DNA from: an uncultured Lachnospiraceae bacterium
GTDB taxonomy: Bacteria > Bacillota > Clostridia > Lachnospirales > Lachnospiraceae
Direction of reading: 5' to 3'
Assembly (NCBI GenBank): GCA_910588955.1
Contig: CAJURQ010000029.1
Location: forward strand, 1 to 49,083
DNA length: 49,083 nucleotides
Shown here: positions 22,862-31,450 of the stretch, piece by piece
Position numbering within the stretch: position 1 is the stretch's first letter
How the letters are laid out: every line of letters starts with the position of its first letter
The notes under the pieces: model-generated
Told to the model about the DNA's origin: nothing
What the model saw: only the letters and a program-made list of their open reading frames with translations
Databases searched by the model: none
Made by a program: the position numbers and the translations under genes

Positions 22862-24190
22862 GTGGATCAGATATCGTTATTTGACAGGGAAATGCCGCAG
22901 CCTCTGGCGGCGAAGCTTCGACCGGGCACGCTGGAGGAATATGTGGGGCAGGGGCATCTTTTGGGAAAAGGGAAGGTGCTCCGGAAGCTGATCGAGCAGG
23001 ACCAGATTTCGTCCATGATTTTTTGGGGACCGCCGGGTGTGGGAAAGACTACACTTGCGAGGATCATTGCCAATAAAACCAAGTCGTCCTTCATTGACTT
23101 TTCCGCTGTGACGAGCGGCATCAAAGAAATCAGGACCGTTATGGAGCAGGCGGAGAAGAACCGCCAGTACGGCGTCAGGACGATTCTGTTTGTGGACGAG
23201 ATACATCGCTTTAACAAGGCGCAGCAGGATGCCTTTCTGCCTTTCGTGGAGAAGGGGAGCATCATTTTGATCGGCGCGACGACGGAAAATCCATCTTTTG
23301 AGATTAACAGCGCTCTTTTATCCCGCTGTAAGGTGTTTGTGCTGCAGGCGCTCACCACGCAGGAGATCAAAGAGCTTTTGTCGCATGCCCTGAAGGATCC
23401 GAGGGGATTCGGAAACCAGACGGTGCATATCGACGACGAGACGCTGGAAATGATCGCCGTCTTTGCAAACGGCGATGCCAGAAACGCCCTCTCCACGCTG
23501 GAAATGGTCGTGTTAAACGGCGAGATGGACGCGGAGGGCGCGGTCACGGTGACGAAGGAGACGCTGGAACAGTGCACCATGCGAAAGTCCCTTTTGTATG
23601 ACAAAAAGGGGGAGGAGCATTATAACCTCATCTCCGCCCTGCACAAATCCATGCGCAACTCTGATCCCGACGCGGCGGTCTATTGGCTGGCGCGGATGCT
23701 GGAGGCGGGGGAAGACCCACTCTACGTGGCAAGGCGCGTGGTGCGGTTTGCCAGTGAGGACGTGGGTTTGGCAGATCCGCGCGCTCTGCAGATTGCGGTG
23801 GCGGCTTATCAGGCATGTCACTTTCTGGGGATGCCGGAGTGCAACGTCCATCTGACGCAGGCGGTAGTATATGTGGCGCTCGCGCCAAAGTCGAACGCTA
23901 TGGAGGTGTCCTACAACGAGGCGAAGGAGGATGCGGTGAAAGATCTGGCGGAGCCGGTGCCCCTCGTGATCCGAAACGGCGTGACGGGGCTTATGCGCGA
24001 TCTGGAATACGGAAAGGGTTACCAGTACGCCCACGATACGGAGGAGAAGCTGACAAACATGCAGTGTCTGCCGGACGCTCTTCTGGGGCGGGAGTATTAC
24101 CGACCCGCGGGCATGGGTGAGGAGGAGGCTCTGAAAAAGAGACTTGCGGAAATCAAGGCGTGGAAAAGGGCGCACGCACAAAAACATTGA
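22862..24190 (+). CDS. rarA: RarA/MgsA replication-associated recombination ATPase
   Basis: 442 aa from a GTG start only 5 nt after the bactofilin stop; no better ATG exists. The AAA+ module has Walker A GPPGVGKT (residues 56-63) and Walker B VDEIH (111-115). The sensor region is IGATTENPSFEINSALLSRC. The C-terminal half carries the tetramerisation domain with RRVVRFASEDVGLADPRAL and AKEDAVKDL. RarA acts at stalled replication forks together with SSB. Its position after bactofilin in one transcript seems incidental. Confidence 0.95.
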   Translation: MDQISLFDREMPQPLAAKLRPGTLEEYVGQGHLLGKGKVLRKLIEQDQISSMIFWGPPGVGKTTLARIIANKTKSSFIDFSAVTSGIKEIRTVMEQAEKNRQYGVRTILFVDEIHRFNKAQQDAFLPFVEKGSIILIGATTENPSFEINSALLSRCKVFVLQALTTQEIKELLSHALKDPRGFGNQTVHIDDETLEMIAVFANGDARNALSTLEMVVLNGEMDAEGAVTVTKETLEQCTMRKSLLYDKKGEEHYNLISALHKSMRNSDPDAAVYWLARMLEAGEDPLYVARRVVRFASEDVGLADPRALQIAVAAYQACHFLGMPECNVHLTQAVVYVALAPKSNAMEVSYNEAKEDAVKDLAEPVPLVIRNGVTGLMRDLEYGKGYQYAHDTEEKLTNMQCLPDALLGREYYRPAGMGEEEALKKRLAEIKAWKRAHAQKH

Positions 24191-24215
24191 TCTGAAATGG
24201 GTTTTGCTTTATAAT
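24187..24215 (+). promoter_or_regulatory. Strong promoter ahead of purA
   Basis: TTGATC at 24187-24192 overlaps the rarA stop codon. A 17-bp spacer leads to a perfect TATAAT at 24210-24215. The start point should be near 24222, leaving a leader of about 90 nt before purA. Confidence 0.8.
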
Positions 24216-24232
24216 GTGAAAGTAAGAAACAA

Positions 24233-24260
24233 AGATCGGTTTTTTACAACCGGTCTTTTT
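24233..24260 (+). terminator. Intrinsic terminator inside the purA leader
   Basis: A 9-bp stem with one G-U pair (AGATCGGTT / AACCGGTCT), a 6-nt loop and five T residues. It stands 11 nt after the predicted start point and about 50 nt before purA. It may terminate rarA transcripts, attenuate purA, or both. A second hairpin (ATAAGCA / TGCTTAT) follows at 24267-24289. Confidence 0.75.
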
Positions 24261-24312
24261 GCGCGTATAAGCATTTCGAGTCTGCTTATGCTGAATGAAG
24301 GAGGAGTGTATT

Positions 24313-25605
24313 ATGGTAAAAGCTGTAGTGGGCGCCAACTGGGGCGACGAGGGAAAAGGTAAGATTACGGATACACTGGCTGAGAAAGCGGATATTGTGG
24401 TGCGTTTTCAAGGGGGTGCGAACGCGGGACACACGATCGTGAATAACTATGGGAAGTTTGCGCTGCATACGCTGCCGTCGGGTGTGTTTTACGGGCATAC
24501 CACAAGCATTATCGGCAATGGCGTAGCGCTCAACATTCCGCTTTTGATGGAGGAGATCAAGTCGCTTACGGACAGGAATGTGCCGATGCCTAAGATTCTG
24601 GTGTCCGACCGCTGTCAGATCGTGATGCCCTACCATATTTTATTTGACCAGTACGAGGAAGAGAGACTGGGAGGGAAGTCCTTTGGCTCTACGAAGTCTG
24701 GGATCGCGCCTTTTTACTCAGATAAGTACGCGAAGATTGGTTTTCAGGTGAGCGAGCTTTTCGACGAGGAGTTGCTGCAGGAGAAGCTTGAGCGGGTGTG
24801 CGAGACGAAAAATGTACTTCTGGAGCATCTTTACCATAAGCCTGCCGTCGATCCGAAGGAGATGTTTGCCACGATGCAGCAGTATCGGGAGATGATCGAG
24901 CCCTATGTGTGCGACGTGTCCGCCTATCTGGATCAGGCGATCAAGGACGGCAAAACCGTGCTTTTGGAGGGACAGCTCGGCACGCTCAAGGATCCGGATC
25001 ACGGCATTTACCCGATGGTGACGTCCTCCTCCACGCTGGCGGCTTACGGCGCGATCGGCGCAGGACTGCCGCCCTATGAGATCAAACAGATCATCACGGT
25101 GTGCAAGGCTTATTCCTCCGCGGTGGGCGCGGGTGCGTTCGTGTCGGAGATTTTCGGCGACGAGGCGGATGAGCTGCGCAGACGCGGCGGCGACGGCGGG
25201 GAGTTCGGTGCGACCACGGGACGTCCGAGAAGAATGGGATGGTTTGACTGCGTGGCTTCCAAGTACGGCTGCCGTCTGCAGGGCACTACCGACGTTGCGT
25301 TCACGGTGCTCGACGTGCTCGGTTATCTGGACGAGATTCCGGTGTGCGTGGGCTATGAGGTGGACGGCGAGGTGATCACGGACTTCCCCGTGACATGTAA
25401 GCTGGAGAAGGCGAAGCCCGTACTGAAAAAACTGCCCGGCTGGAAGTGTGAAATCCGCGGTGTCAAAAAGTACGAGGAGCTGCCGGAAAACTGCCGCAAT
25501 TATGTGGAGTTTATCGAGGAGCAGATCGGGTATCCTATTACTATGGTATCGAATGGACCCGGCAGAGAGGATATCATATATAGAGAAAGTCCGCTGAAAA
25601 AATAG
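24313..25605 (+). CDS. purA: Adenylosuccinate synthetase
   Basis: 430 aa from the ATG at 24313, 7 nt after GGAGGAG; the in-frame ATG at 24295 lies upstream of that ribosome site. It joins IMP and aspartate with GTP to give adenylosuccinate, the first committed step to AMP. The N-terminal GTP loop NWGDEGKGK (residues ~9-17), GGANAGHT, FGSTKSGIAP and a C-terminal TTGRPRRMGW-type block are all present. Length is standard. PurB, which completes the step, is encoded at 13965-15416. The leader contains a promoter immediately followed by an intrinsic terminator, suggesting attenuation. Confidence 0.97.
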   Translation: MVKAVVGANWGDEGKGKITDTLAEKADIVVRFQGGANAGHTIVNNYGKFALHTLPSGVFYGHTTSIIGNGVALNIPLLMEEIKSLTDRNVPMPKILVSDRCQIVMPYHILFDQYEEERLGGKSFGSTKSGIAPFYSDKYAKIGFQVSELFDEELLQEKLERVCETKNVLLEHLYHKPAVDPKEMFATMQQYREMIEPYVCDVSAYLDQAIKDGKTVLLEGQLGTLKDPDHGIYPMVTSSSTLAAYGAIGAGLPPYEIKQIITVCKAYSSAVGAGAFVSEIFGDEADELRRRGGDGGEFGATTGRPRRMGWFDCVASKYGCRLQGTTDVAFTVLDVLGYLDEIPVCVGYEVDGEVITDFPVTCKLEKAKPVLKKLPGWKCEIRGVKKYEELPENCRNYVEFIEEQIGYPITMVSNGPGREDIIYRESPLKK

Positions 25606-25671
25606 ACGCAGAGTACGGACGAGAAAAAGACAATGGGGATAGCAGAACAAAATAAAAGAGGAGGGAAAACT

Positions 25672-26418
25672 ATGTTACTGGAAAACAAGGTTGCGATTGT
25701 GACGGGCGGCAGCAGAGGAATCGGCTATGCCACTGTGGAGGCATTTTTGCAGGAGGGCGCGAAGGTGGTGCTTTGCGCGAGCCGTCAGGAGACTGCGGAT
25801 AAAGCGGTGGCGAAGCTGAAGGAGGCTTACCCGGACGCAGAGGTGGAGGGAATTTTCCCGAACCTGTCCGATTACGCGGCGGTGAAGGCGGCATTTGACG
25901 GCGTAGTCGAAAAGTACGGGAGCATTGACATTCTCGTGAACAACGCGGGCGTGTCGGAGAGCACTCCCTTCACGGAGTATACGGATGAGACCTTTGAGAA
26001 GGTGATGGATTTGAATGTTAAGGGCGTGTATAACTGTTCTAAGGCGGCAAGCGAGCATATGATCGCGGCGGGGAGCGGCGTGATTCTGAACACATCCTCC
26101 ATGGTGAGCCGGGACGGGCAGCCCGCGGGAATCGCTTATCCCACATCCAAATTTGCGGTGAACGGTTTTACCCTGTCTCTGGCGAGAGAGCTGGGACCGA
26201 AGGGCATCCGGGTCAACGCGGTTGCGCCGGGCATCACTTACACGGATATGATGAGACAGGTGCCCAAAGAGGTGATCGATCCCATGATCGCGCAGATACC
26301 GCTGCGGAGAATGGGACAGCCGGAGGATATCGCCAACGCTTTCGTGTTTCTTGCATCGGACAGGGCGTCCTACATCAGCGGAGAGGTGCTGCATGTGGAC
26401 GGTCTGATGAGAACTTGA
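25672..26418 (+). CDS. Short-chain dehydrogenase/reductase (FabG-like)
   Basis: 248 aa from the ATG at 25672, behind GAGGAGGG. Classical SDR motifs: cofactor loop TGGSRGIG (residues ~12-19), NNAGVS, catalytic serine in NTSSMVS, YxxxK in AYPTSKFAV, then a PG turn in APGITYTDM. The final GGEVLHVDG-like end (ISGEVLHVDG) is typical. The fold resembles FabG 3-oxoacyl-ACP reductases and sugar or steroid dehydrogenases. No fatty-acid genes are nearby, so the substrate is open. It follows purA by 66 nt and may share its transcript. Confidence 0.9.
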   Translation: MLLENKVAIVTGGSRGIGYATVEAFLQEGAKVVLCASRQETADKAVAKLKEAYPDAEVEGIFPNLSDYAAVKAAFDGVVEKYGSIDILVNNAGVSESTPFTEYTDETFEKVMDLNVKGVYNCSKAASEHMIAAGSGVILNTSSMVSRDGQPAGIAYPTSKFAVNGFTLSLARELGPKGIRVNAVAPGITYTDMMRQVPKEVIDPMIAQIPLRRMGQPEDIANAFVFLASDRASYISGEVLHVDGLMRT

Positions 26419-26452
26419 TGAATCCTGACATTATGTAAATTCAAGTGGAAAT

Positions 26453-26559
26453 GCGAAACTCATATATGGTGTTGAAATTGCACAAATAGCATAATCAACG
26501 CAGACGCGCTTATGATAATGCTATTTGCGCAATTAGGGAAATGTTGTGATGAGTTTCGC
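26453..26559. repeat. 107-bp interrupted inverted repeat
   Basis: Perfect 10-bp outer arms (GCGAAACTCA / TGAGTTTCGC). Inner 16-bp arms differ by one base (26477-26492 with 26518-26533; core CAAATAGCAT). It fills the gap between the SDR and HAD genes and ends 28 nt before the HAD start. It shares the GCACAAATAG word with the 13636-13865 element and the GCGAAA/TTTCGC ends with the 48913-48977 element. Confidence 0.75.
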
Positions 26560-26587
26560 AGTTATCGCTATAATGAGGAAAAGGAAG

Positions 26588-27193
26588 ATGATTACGACAA
26601 TCATATTTGATATCGGGAATGTGCTGGCGGATTTTACGTGGGAGGCGCATTACCGCAGTTTCGGGTACAGCGAGGAGATTTTTGAGCGATTGGCAAACGC
26701 CACGGTGAAATCTCCAATGTGGAATGAGGTCGACAGGGGCGTTATGAGCGAAGAGGAGATCATACAGGGGTTTATCGAAAACGACCCCGGCATCGAGAAG
26801 GAAATCCGGGAGACGCTGCGTGACAAGTCAACGAGTGTAAGCCGGAACGACTATGCGATTCCGTGGATACAGGAGTTGAAGGGAAAAGGTTACCGTTGCC
26901 TCTATCTTTCCAATTTTTCTGAGAGCGCGCATGTGCAGTGCGCGGCGGCTCTTGATTTTCTTCCCTATATGGACGGCGGCATCCTATCCTATCAGGAAAA
27001 AATCATTAAGCCCATGCCGGAAATCTATCAGCTTTTGATTGACCGTTACGGGCTGGTGCCGGAGGAATGCGTGTTTTTGGACGATACGCAGAAAAATCTG
27101 GACGGAGCGGAGAAGTTTGGCATACATACGATTCTCTTTCGGAATCAGGCGCAGGCGGTGGAGGAACTGCGCAGGCTGGGGGTGGAGGCGTAG
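26588..27193 (+). CDS. HAD-superfamily hydrolase (subfamily IA phosphatase-like)
   Basis: 201 aa from the ATG at 26588, behind AAGGAAG; the frame is open upstream into the inverted repeat but has no ribosome site there. Motif I is IIFDIGNVLADF: the nucleophile aspartate is present, but the usual second aspartate (DxD) is an asparagine (DIGN), as in the YihX/epoxide-hydrolase-N-terminal branch. Motif II is LYLSNFSES, the lysine is in EKIIKPMPEIY, and motif IV is VFLDDTQKNLDGA. It probably dephosphorylates a small metabolite in the cytoplasm. A bidirectional terminator follows. Confidence 0.9.
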   Translation: MITTIIFDIGNVLADFTWEAHYRSFGYSEEIFERLANATVKSPMWNEVDRGVMSEEEIIQGFIENDPGIEKEIRETLRDKSTSVSRNDYAIPWIQELKGKGYRCLYLSNFSESAHVQCAAALDFLPYMDGGILSYQEKIIKPMPEIYQLLIDRYGLVPEECVFLDDTQKNLDGAEKFGIHTILFRNQAQAVEELRRLGVEA

Positions 27194-27269
27194 GAGCGAC
27201 GCATATCCTAATGGTATCGGAAGCCATAGTCTTGCAGACAAGAAGTAAATCACTGAACAAGGAAATAGA

Positions 27270-27304
27270 AAAAAGCGGTTCCCTGTGAAAAGGAGCCGCT
27301 TTTT
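27270..27304. terminator. Bidirectional intrinsic terminator
   Basis: The stem AAAAGCGGTTCC / GGAGCCGCTTTT has one mismatch and a 9-nt loop, with an A tract on one side and a T tract on the other. It serves both the HAD gene (plus) and the flavodiiron gene (minus), which converge here. Confidence 0.85.
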
Positions 27305-27332
27305 GAACGCGTATATTTTATGGAAGAGACGG

Positions 27333-28490
27333 CTAATTTGCACAGAGTTCCTCCGCCAACGCCTCAATCTGTGCGATATTCTCTTCGTTTAAGGCGGAGC
27401 GTATCTGCACCGTGTTCTCCGTGAAGGTGATATCCTTACAGCCTTCCAATCTGGTACGCATCGCCTTTGCCGCCATGGGCGCCCAGGAGCCGTTCTCCAT
27501 CAGGGCGATGGTGCGCTTCTGATAGTTGTGGGAGATCAGCTCGTCGATAAACTCCCGCATGAAGGGGAACATTTCTGTATTGTAGGTGGTAGTGGCGAGC
27601 ACCAGCTTGCCGTATCGGAACGCGTCCTCCACACATTCCGCCATATCCTCCCTTGCAAGATCTGCGACAACTACCTTCGGACAGCCTTTTTCGGTCAGTT
27701 TTTCCGCCAGCAGTCCAGCGGCTTTTTTTGTATTGCCGTAGACGGAAGTATAGGCGATCATAATGCCCTCCGACTCCACGCCGTAGGAGGACCATGTTTG
27801 ATATAAGTTTACATAATATTCCAAATTCTCTTTCAGGACAGGACCGTGCAGCGGGCAGATGATCTGGATGTCAAGCGCCGCCGCCTTTTTCAGGAGGTTC
27901 TGCACCTGCATACCGTATTTGCCCACGATACCGAAGTAGTAGCGGCGCGCTTCGCATGCCCAGTCCTCGTCCGCGTCGAGGGCGCCGAATTTGCCGAAGC
28001 CGTCCGCGGAGAAGAGCACCTTGTCCTTTGCGTCATAGGTGACCATGACCTCGGGCCAGTGCACCATCGGCGCGGCGACAAACTGCAAAGTGTGTGTGCC
28101 AAGGGAAAGGGAATCGCCCTCCTTGATGACCTGCCGCTTATCGGCGTAGTCCGTGCCGAAAAACTGTTTCATCATGGTGAAAGCGGGCGCGGACGCCACG
28201 ATCACCGTCTCCGGGTACGCCTTGACAAAAGCGTCTATGCTGGCGGAGTGGTCGGGCTCCATATGCTGTACAATCAGATAGTCTGGCGTGCGACCGTTTA
28301 ATGCGGCTTTCAGGTTCCCAAGCCACTCTTCCTCAAAGTTGGTGTCAACCGTGTCCATCACGGCGATCTTCTCATCCATGATGACGTAGGAATTGTAAGC
28401 CATGCCGTTTTCTACAATATATTGTCCCTCGAAGAGGTCGATGTCGTGGTCGTTTACGCCTATGTAATGAATGTCGTTTGTGATTTGCAT
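27333..28490 (-). CDS. Flavodiiron protein (oxygen/NO reductase)
   Basis: 385 aa, start at 28490 behind AAAGGAG on the minus strand. The N-terminal metallo-beta-lactamase-like domain has the diiron ligands His76, Glu78, Asp80, His81 in HMEPDH, His144 in MVHWPE, Asp163 in SADGFGKF and His215 in CPLHGP. The C-terminal flavodoxin domain begins IAYTSVYGNTKKAA (~residue 245) and binds FMN. There is no C-terminal rubredoxin. Such A-type proteins reduce O2 to water or NO to N2O and protect anaerobes. It stands alone between two terminators or gaps. Confidence 0.95.
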   Translation of the reverse strand: MQITNDIHYIGVNDHDIDLFEGQYIVENGMAYNSYVIMDEKIAVMDTVDTNFEEEWLGNLKAALNGRTPDYLIVQHMEPDHSASIDAFVKAYPETVIVASAPAFTMMKQFFGTDYADKRQVIKEGDSLSLGTHTLQFVAAPMVHWPEVMVTYDAKDKVLFSADGFGKFGALDADEDWACEARRYYFGIVGKYGMQVQNLLKKAAALDIQIICPLHGPVLKENLEYYVNLYQTWSSYGVESEGIMIAYTSVYGNTKKAAGLLAEKLTEKGCPKVVVADLAREDMAECVEDAFRYGKLVLATTTYNTEMFPFMREFIDELISHNYQKRTIALMENGSWAPMAAKAMRTRLEGCKDITFTENTVQIRSALNEENIAQIEALAEELCAN

Positions 28491-28529
28491 TGTTGTATCT
28501 CCTTTTTATTGTTTTAGATTGCCTGCGAT

Positions 28530-28754
28530 TTAACTATAGTACATGTTGTAAAAGTCTGCAACAGTAACAATACAACTTTCTTTTGGATAATGCTTTGTGT
28601 TGCCTGTGATAAGCGGCGCATGACAGAATTTAGCCACTTCATAAAATTTTCGGTCGCTTTCATCCGTAAATGGAATATCCTTAATTGGGTCGGCTATGAT
28701 AGAAATACCGTTGGATGTGATGTGAGGAAGTAGACTTAAATTTTTATTCTTCAC
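28530..28754 (-). pseudogene. C-terminal remnant of a PIN-domain toxin
   Basis: 74 codons with GTG at 28754. FTDESDRKFYEVAKFCHAPL, ITGNTKHYPKE and IVTVADFY form the typical C-terminal third of COG1569-type PIN toxins. The N-terminal half with the first catalytic aspartates is missing, and the frame begins only 9 nt after the upstream antitoxin remnant. An internal deletion removed the rest, so ribonuclease activity is unlikely. Confidence 0.7.
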
Positions 28755-28763
28755 AGGGGAATT

Positions 28764-29042
28764 TTACGCGACTCCCTTTCTGGCGGCATCTATTTCTGCT
28801 TCAATTTCTTCTTCACTCATAAATCCATTGGCGAGGGAGCGGCTTCGCATATTGTTGAAGGCAATCATGGCTTTTGCCTGTCTGACTGCCTGAAGCATTA
28901 CCTCGAAATTATCTTCGAAAATATCCAGCAGGAGCGCGGAGGGCTTGCCGTTATTTGTGATGATAGCCTCTCCGTTTCCTTTAAGGTTTTCCTAGATTGA
29001 CTTGGAATCATTTCTTAAATCGCGTACAGAATAAAAATTCAT
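28764..29042 (-). pseudogene. Phd/YefM-type antitoxin with an in-frame amber codon
   Basis: Start at 29042 behind AGGAGGTGG on minus; 93 codons in one frame, interrupted by TAG at codon 16 (...NDSKSI-stop-ENLKGNGEA). Relatives usually have tryptophan there, so a single TGG to TAG change is likely. The rest reads well: IITNNGKPSALLLD, then a helical C-terminus FMSEEEIEAEIDAARKG. It would repress its operon and neutralise the PIN toxin that follows, but both are decayed. Confidence 0.75.
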
Positions 29043-29110
29043 GTTGCCACCTCCTGTTACTATCTATGATATACGATCGTCACCACATTATCAACAAAAT
29101 GTGCGCAGAC

Positions 29111-29140
29111 TTGCCCGCTGTCAGAAAAGCGTGATAGAAT
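29111..29140 (+). promoter_or_regulatory. Promoter of the MATE gene
   Basis: TTGCCC at 29111-29116, an 18-bp spacer and TAGAAT at 29135-29140; the ATG is 36 bp downstream. Confidence 0.6.
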
Positions 29141-29175
29141 AAAGAATAATTGACTTGGGATAGAGGGTATCATTT

Positions 29176-30531
29176 ATGCAGTCCACTGATTTTTCACAGG
29201 GCAAGGTCTGGCGCAACATTGTCGCGCAGTCCATTCCCCTGATTCTGGCACAGCTTGTGCAGCTTTTATATAATGTGGTTGACCGCATCTACATCGGGCA
29301 TCTGCCGGGCGCGGACAGCATGGCGCTGACGGGCATCGGGCTGGTGTTTCCGCTGACGACCTTGATCGCGGCGCTCACCTTCCTGTTCGGGACGGGCGGC
29401 ACGCCGCTTTTTTCCATTGCCAGAGGAGCGGGGCAGGAAGAGCGGGCGGGGAAAATCCTCGGCAATACCGTTTCTCTACTGCTTGGCACATCGGTGGTGA
29501 TGTTCGTTCTCTGCTATCTGTTTCGCAGACCGGTGCTCTATCTGTTTGGCGCGAGCGACGCCTCCTGTCTGTACGCGGATGCGTACCTTAAGATTTATCT
29601 GTGGGGTACAACCTTTACCATGCTGGCGACGGGATTAAACGGATTTATTAACGCGCAGGGCTTTCCACGTATGGGCATGATGACGACGCTGCTTGGCGCA
29701 TTATTGAATCTGGTGCTGGATCCGGTTTTTATCTTCGGGCTGGATATGGGTGTGGGTGGCGCGGCGCTTGCCACGGTGATCAGTCAGGCGGTTTCCTGTA
29801 TCTGGGTGCTTTTGTTTCTGACGGGGAAAAAGGCGCTGATTCCCATAAAAAGAGAGAACCTGCGGATTGACGGGAGACTGGCGAAAGAGATTATGACGCT
29901 GGGGATGTCCGGCTTTATCATGCAGGGAACGAACTGTCTGGTGCAGGTGGTGTGCAATGCGACGCTCAAGGTTTACGGCGGCGATCTCTATGTGGGCGTG
30001 ATGACGGTAATCAATTCCACAAGGGAGATTCTGGCGCTGCCGGTCAGCGGCATCACAAGCGGCGCGCAGCCGGTGCTTGGATATAATTATGGTGCGAAAG
30101 CATACGGTAGAGTCAGGCAGGGGATTCGTTTCACCGCCGCGCTGGGTATCGGGTATACGCTGTTTGCGTGGCTTCTGGTGCTCTTGACGCCGCATCTGCT
30201 GCTTTCCATATTTACGGAGGATGCCGCCATGATCGAGGCGGGCGTGGGCGCCATGCGGCTGTATTTTTTCGGGTTCTTCTTTATGGCGTTTCAGTTTACG
30301 GGGCAGTCAGCCTTTACCGCGCTGGGGGATTCCCGCCACGCCATCTTTTTCTCCCTGCTTCGCAAGGCGGTGATCGTGGCGCCGCTGACGGTGCTTCTGC
30401 CGAAAATCGGGTTCGGTGTGGACGGGGTCTTTCTGGCGGAGCCGATTTCCAATGCCGTCGGCGGGCTGGCGTGTTTCGTGACGATGTATGTGACGCTTTA
30501 TCGGAAGCTGGAGTGCAAGGGGAAAGTCTGA
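29176..30531 (+). CDS. MATE-family multidrug efflux transporter
   Basis: 451 aa integral membrane protein with twelve predicted helices in two related halves, the normal MATE length. SIPLILAQLVQLLYNVVDRI at the start and ALTGIGLVFPLTTLIAA are typical of the NorM/DinF-like branch common in clostridia. GLNGFINAQGFPRMGM and SGAQPVLGYNYGA are conserved loop segments. It should export cationic drugs or metabolites by Na+ or H+ antiport; the substrate is unknown. It has its own promoter and is followed after 35 nt by a Nudix gene. Confidence 0.93.
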   Translation: MQSTDFSQGKVWRNIVAQSIPLILAQLVQLLYNVVDRIYIGHLPGADSMALTGIGLVFPLTTLIAALTFLFGTGGTPLFSIARGAGQEERAGKILGNTVSLLLGTSVVMFVLCYLFRRPVLYLFGASDASCLYADAYLKIYLWGTTFTMLATGLNGFINAQGFPRMGMMTTLLGALLNLVLDPVFIFGLDMGVGGAALATVISQAVSCIWVLLFLTGKKALIPIKRENLRIDGRLAKEIMTLGMSGFIMQGTNCLVQVVCNATLKVYGGDLYVGVMTVINSTREILALPVSGITSGAQPVLGYNYGAKAYGRVRQGIRFTAALGIGYTLFAWLLVLLTPHLLLSIFTEDAAMIEAGVGAMRLYFFGFFFMAFQFTGQSAFTALGDSRHAIFFSLLRKAVIVAPLTVLLPKIGFGVDGVFLAEPISNAVGGLACFVTMYVTLYRKLECKGKV

Positions 30532-30566
30532 CATAATAGAAGAGTTTTTTGAGAGAGGAAGGAAAT

Positions 30567-31106
30567 ATGCATTATAATTATTGCCCAAAGTGTGGATTGA
30601 AACTGAAAGACAAAACGGCAGGGGATGATGGAAAGGTACCGTTCTGTGAACAGTGTAACCAATATTGGTTTGACTCGTTTGCAAGCTGCTGTATTGTTTT
30701 AGTGGCAAATCAATACCATGAGATTGCGCTGTTAAGACAGACGTATATGTCCGACCGATTTACATCCTTTGTTTCGGGTTATATCACACCCGGAGAAAAC
30801 GCGGAGGAGACTGCAGCTAGAGAAGTCAAAGAGGAGCTGGGGATTGATATTGATAAATTGGAATATGCGGGAACCTATTGGTTTGATGCGAAGGAGTTGC
30901 TCATGCACGGATTTATAGGGTTTGCCTCAAAAGCGGATTTTCGACTTTCCGGTGAAGTGGATTCAGCGGCGTGGGTTCCTGCCTTAAAGGCGCCTGAAAC
31001 CATGTTTCCAGACAGACCCGGTAATGCTATGCATCCAATCTATAGAAAATATTTGAAAATGACTGGCTTATCTGATGGTGTTGCGGGAAGTGTAAAAATT
31101 TATTGA
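30567..31106 (+). CDS. Nudix hydrolase with zinc ribbon (NudC-like)
   Basis: 179 aa from the ATG at 30567, behind GAGGAAGG. A zinc ribbon lies at the N-terminus (CPKCG at 6-10, CEQC at 27-30). A perfect Nudix box spans residues 71-93: Gly71, Glu77, then REVKEELGI. The layout resembles NAD(H) pyrophosphatases but is shorter and lacks the long N-terminal domain. It should hydrolyse a nucleoside diphosphate linked to another moiety. Codon use is more AT-rich than in the MATE gene upstream. Confidence 0.88.
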   Translation: MHYNYCPKCGLKLKDKTAGDDGKVPFCEQCNQYWFDSFASCCIVLVANQYHEIALLRQTYMSDRFTSFVSGYITPGENAEETAAREVKEELGIDIDKLEYAGTYWFDAKELLMHGFIGFASKADFRLSGEVDSAAWVPALKAPETMFPDRPGNAMHPIYRKYLKMTGLSDGVAGSVKIY

Positions 31107-31131
31107 AAATATCCAAGTTTAAGGATATAAT
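31103..31131 (+). promoter_or_regulatory. Promoter of the small membrane-protein pair
   Basis: TTGAAA at 31103-31108 and a perfect TATAAT at 31126-31131 with a 17-bp spacer, overlapping the Nudix stop codon. The leader to the first gene is about 90-110 nt. A weaker set (TTCCTG/TATATT, 31186-31214) lies closer. Confidence 0.7.
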
Positions 31132-31246
31132 ATGCCTATTAAGGTAGCAGGAAGATAATATGTTCCCTAACTCAATTTAAACAAATTCCTGATTTTGGGG
31201 CATACTCTTATATTAGGAGGTGCCTATGCGAAAAGGAGGATTTAAT

Positions 31247-31450
31247 ATGTACTTAACGAAGGAGAAAAGGAAATCCAGCATATATAGCGGTTATAAACCT
31301 CAACTGCCCAATCATCAAGAAGTAGAAGTTCAGGTATATGTCTCTCATACAATAAGCAGGGATATTTCAAAACATATGCAGAATGCCGTTAAATCTATGT
31401 CTGCCATGATTGTTCATGGTTTAGTAGAAGGAGGAGAAAATCATGGCTGA
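31247..31450 (+). CDS. Small unknown protein, first of a two-gene module
   Basis: 67 aa if it starts at 31247 (AAGGAGGA 8 nt upstream) or 74 aa from the ATG at 31226 (AGGAGG 5 nt upstream); both have ribosome sites, an unusual tandem arrangement. The protein is basic at the N-terminus, then HQEVEVQVYVSHTISRDISK and a short helix. No family is recognised. Its end overlaps the next ORF by 8 nt, so the two are translationally coupled and probably form one unit. AT-rich composition suggests transfer. Confidence 0.6.
   Translation: MYLTKEKRKSSIYSGYKPQLPNHQEVEVQVYVSHTISRDISKHMQNAVKSMSAMIVHGLVEGGENHG

Noticed and set aside
24295..24312. Upstream in-frame ATG for purA
   Set aside because: It lies before the GGAGGAG ribosome site, and the usual PurA N-terminus begins at the ATG at 24313.
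27846..28301. 151-aa open frame on the plus strand
   Set aside because: It lies wholly within the flavodiiron gene on the other strand and has no motif.
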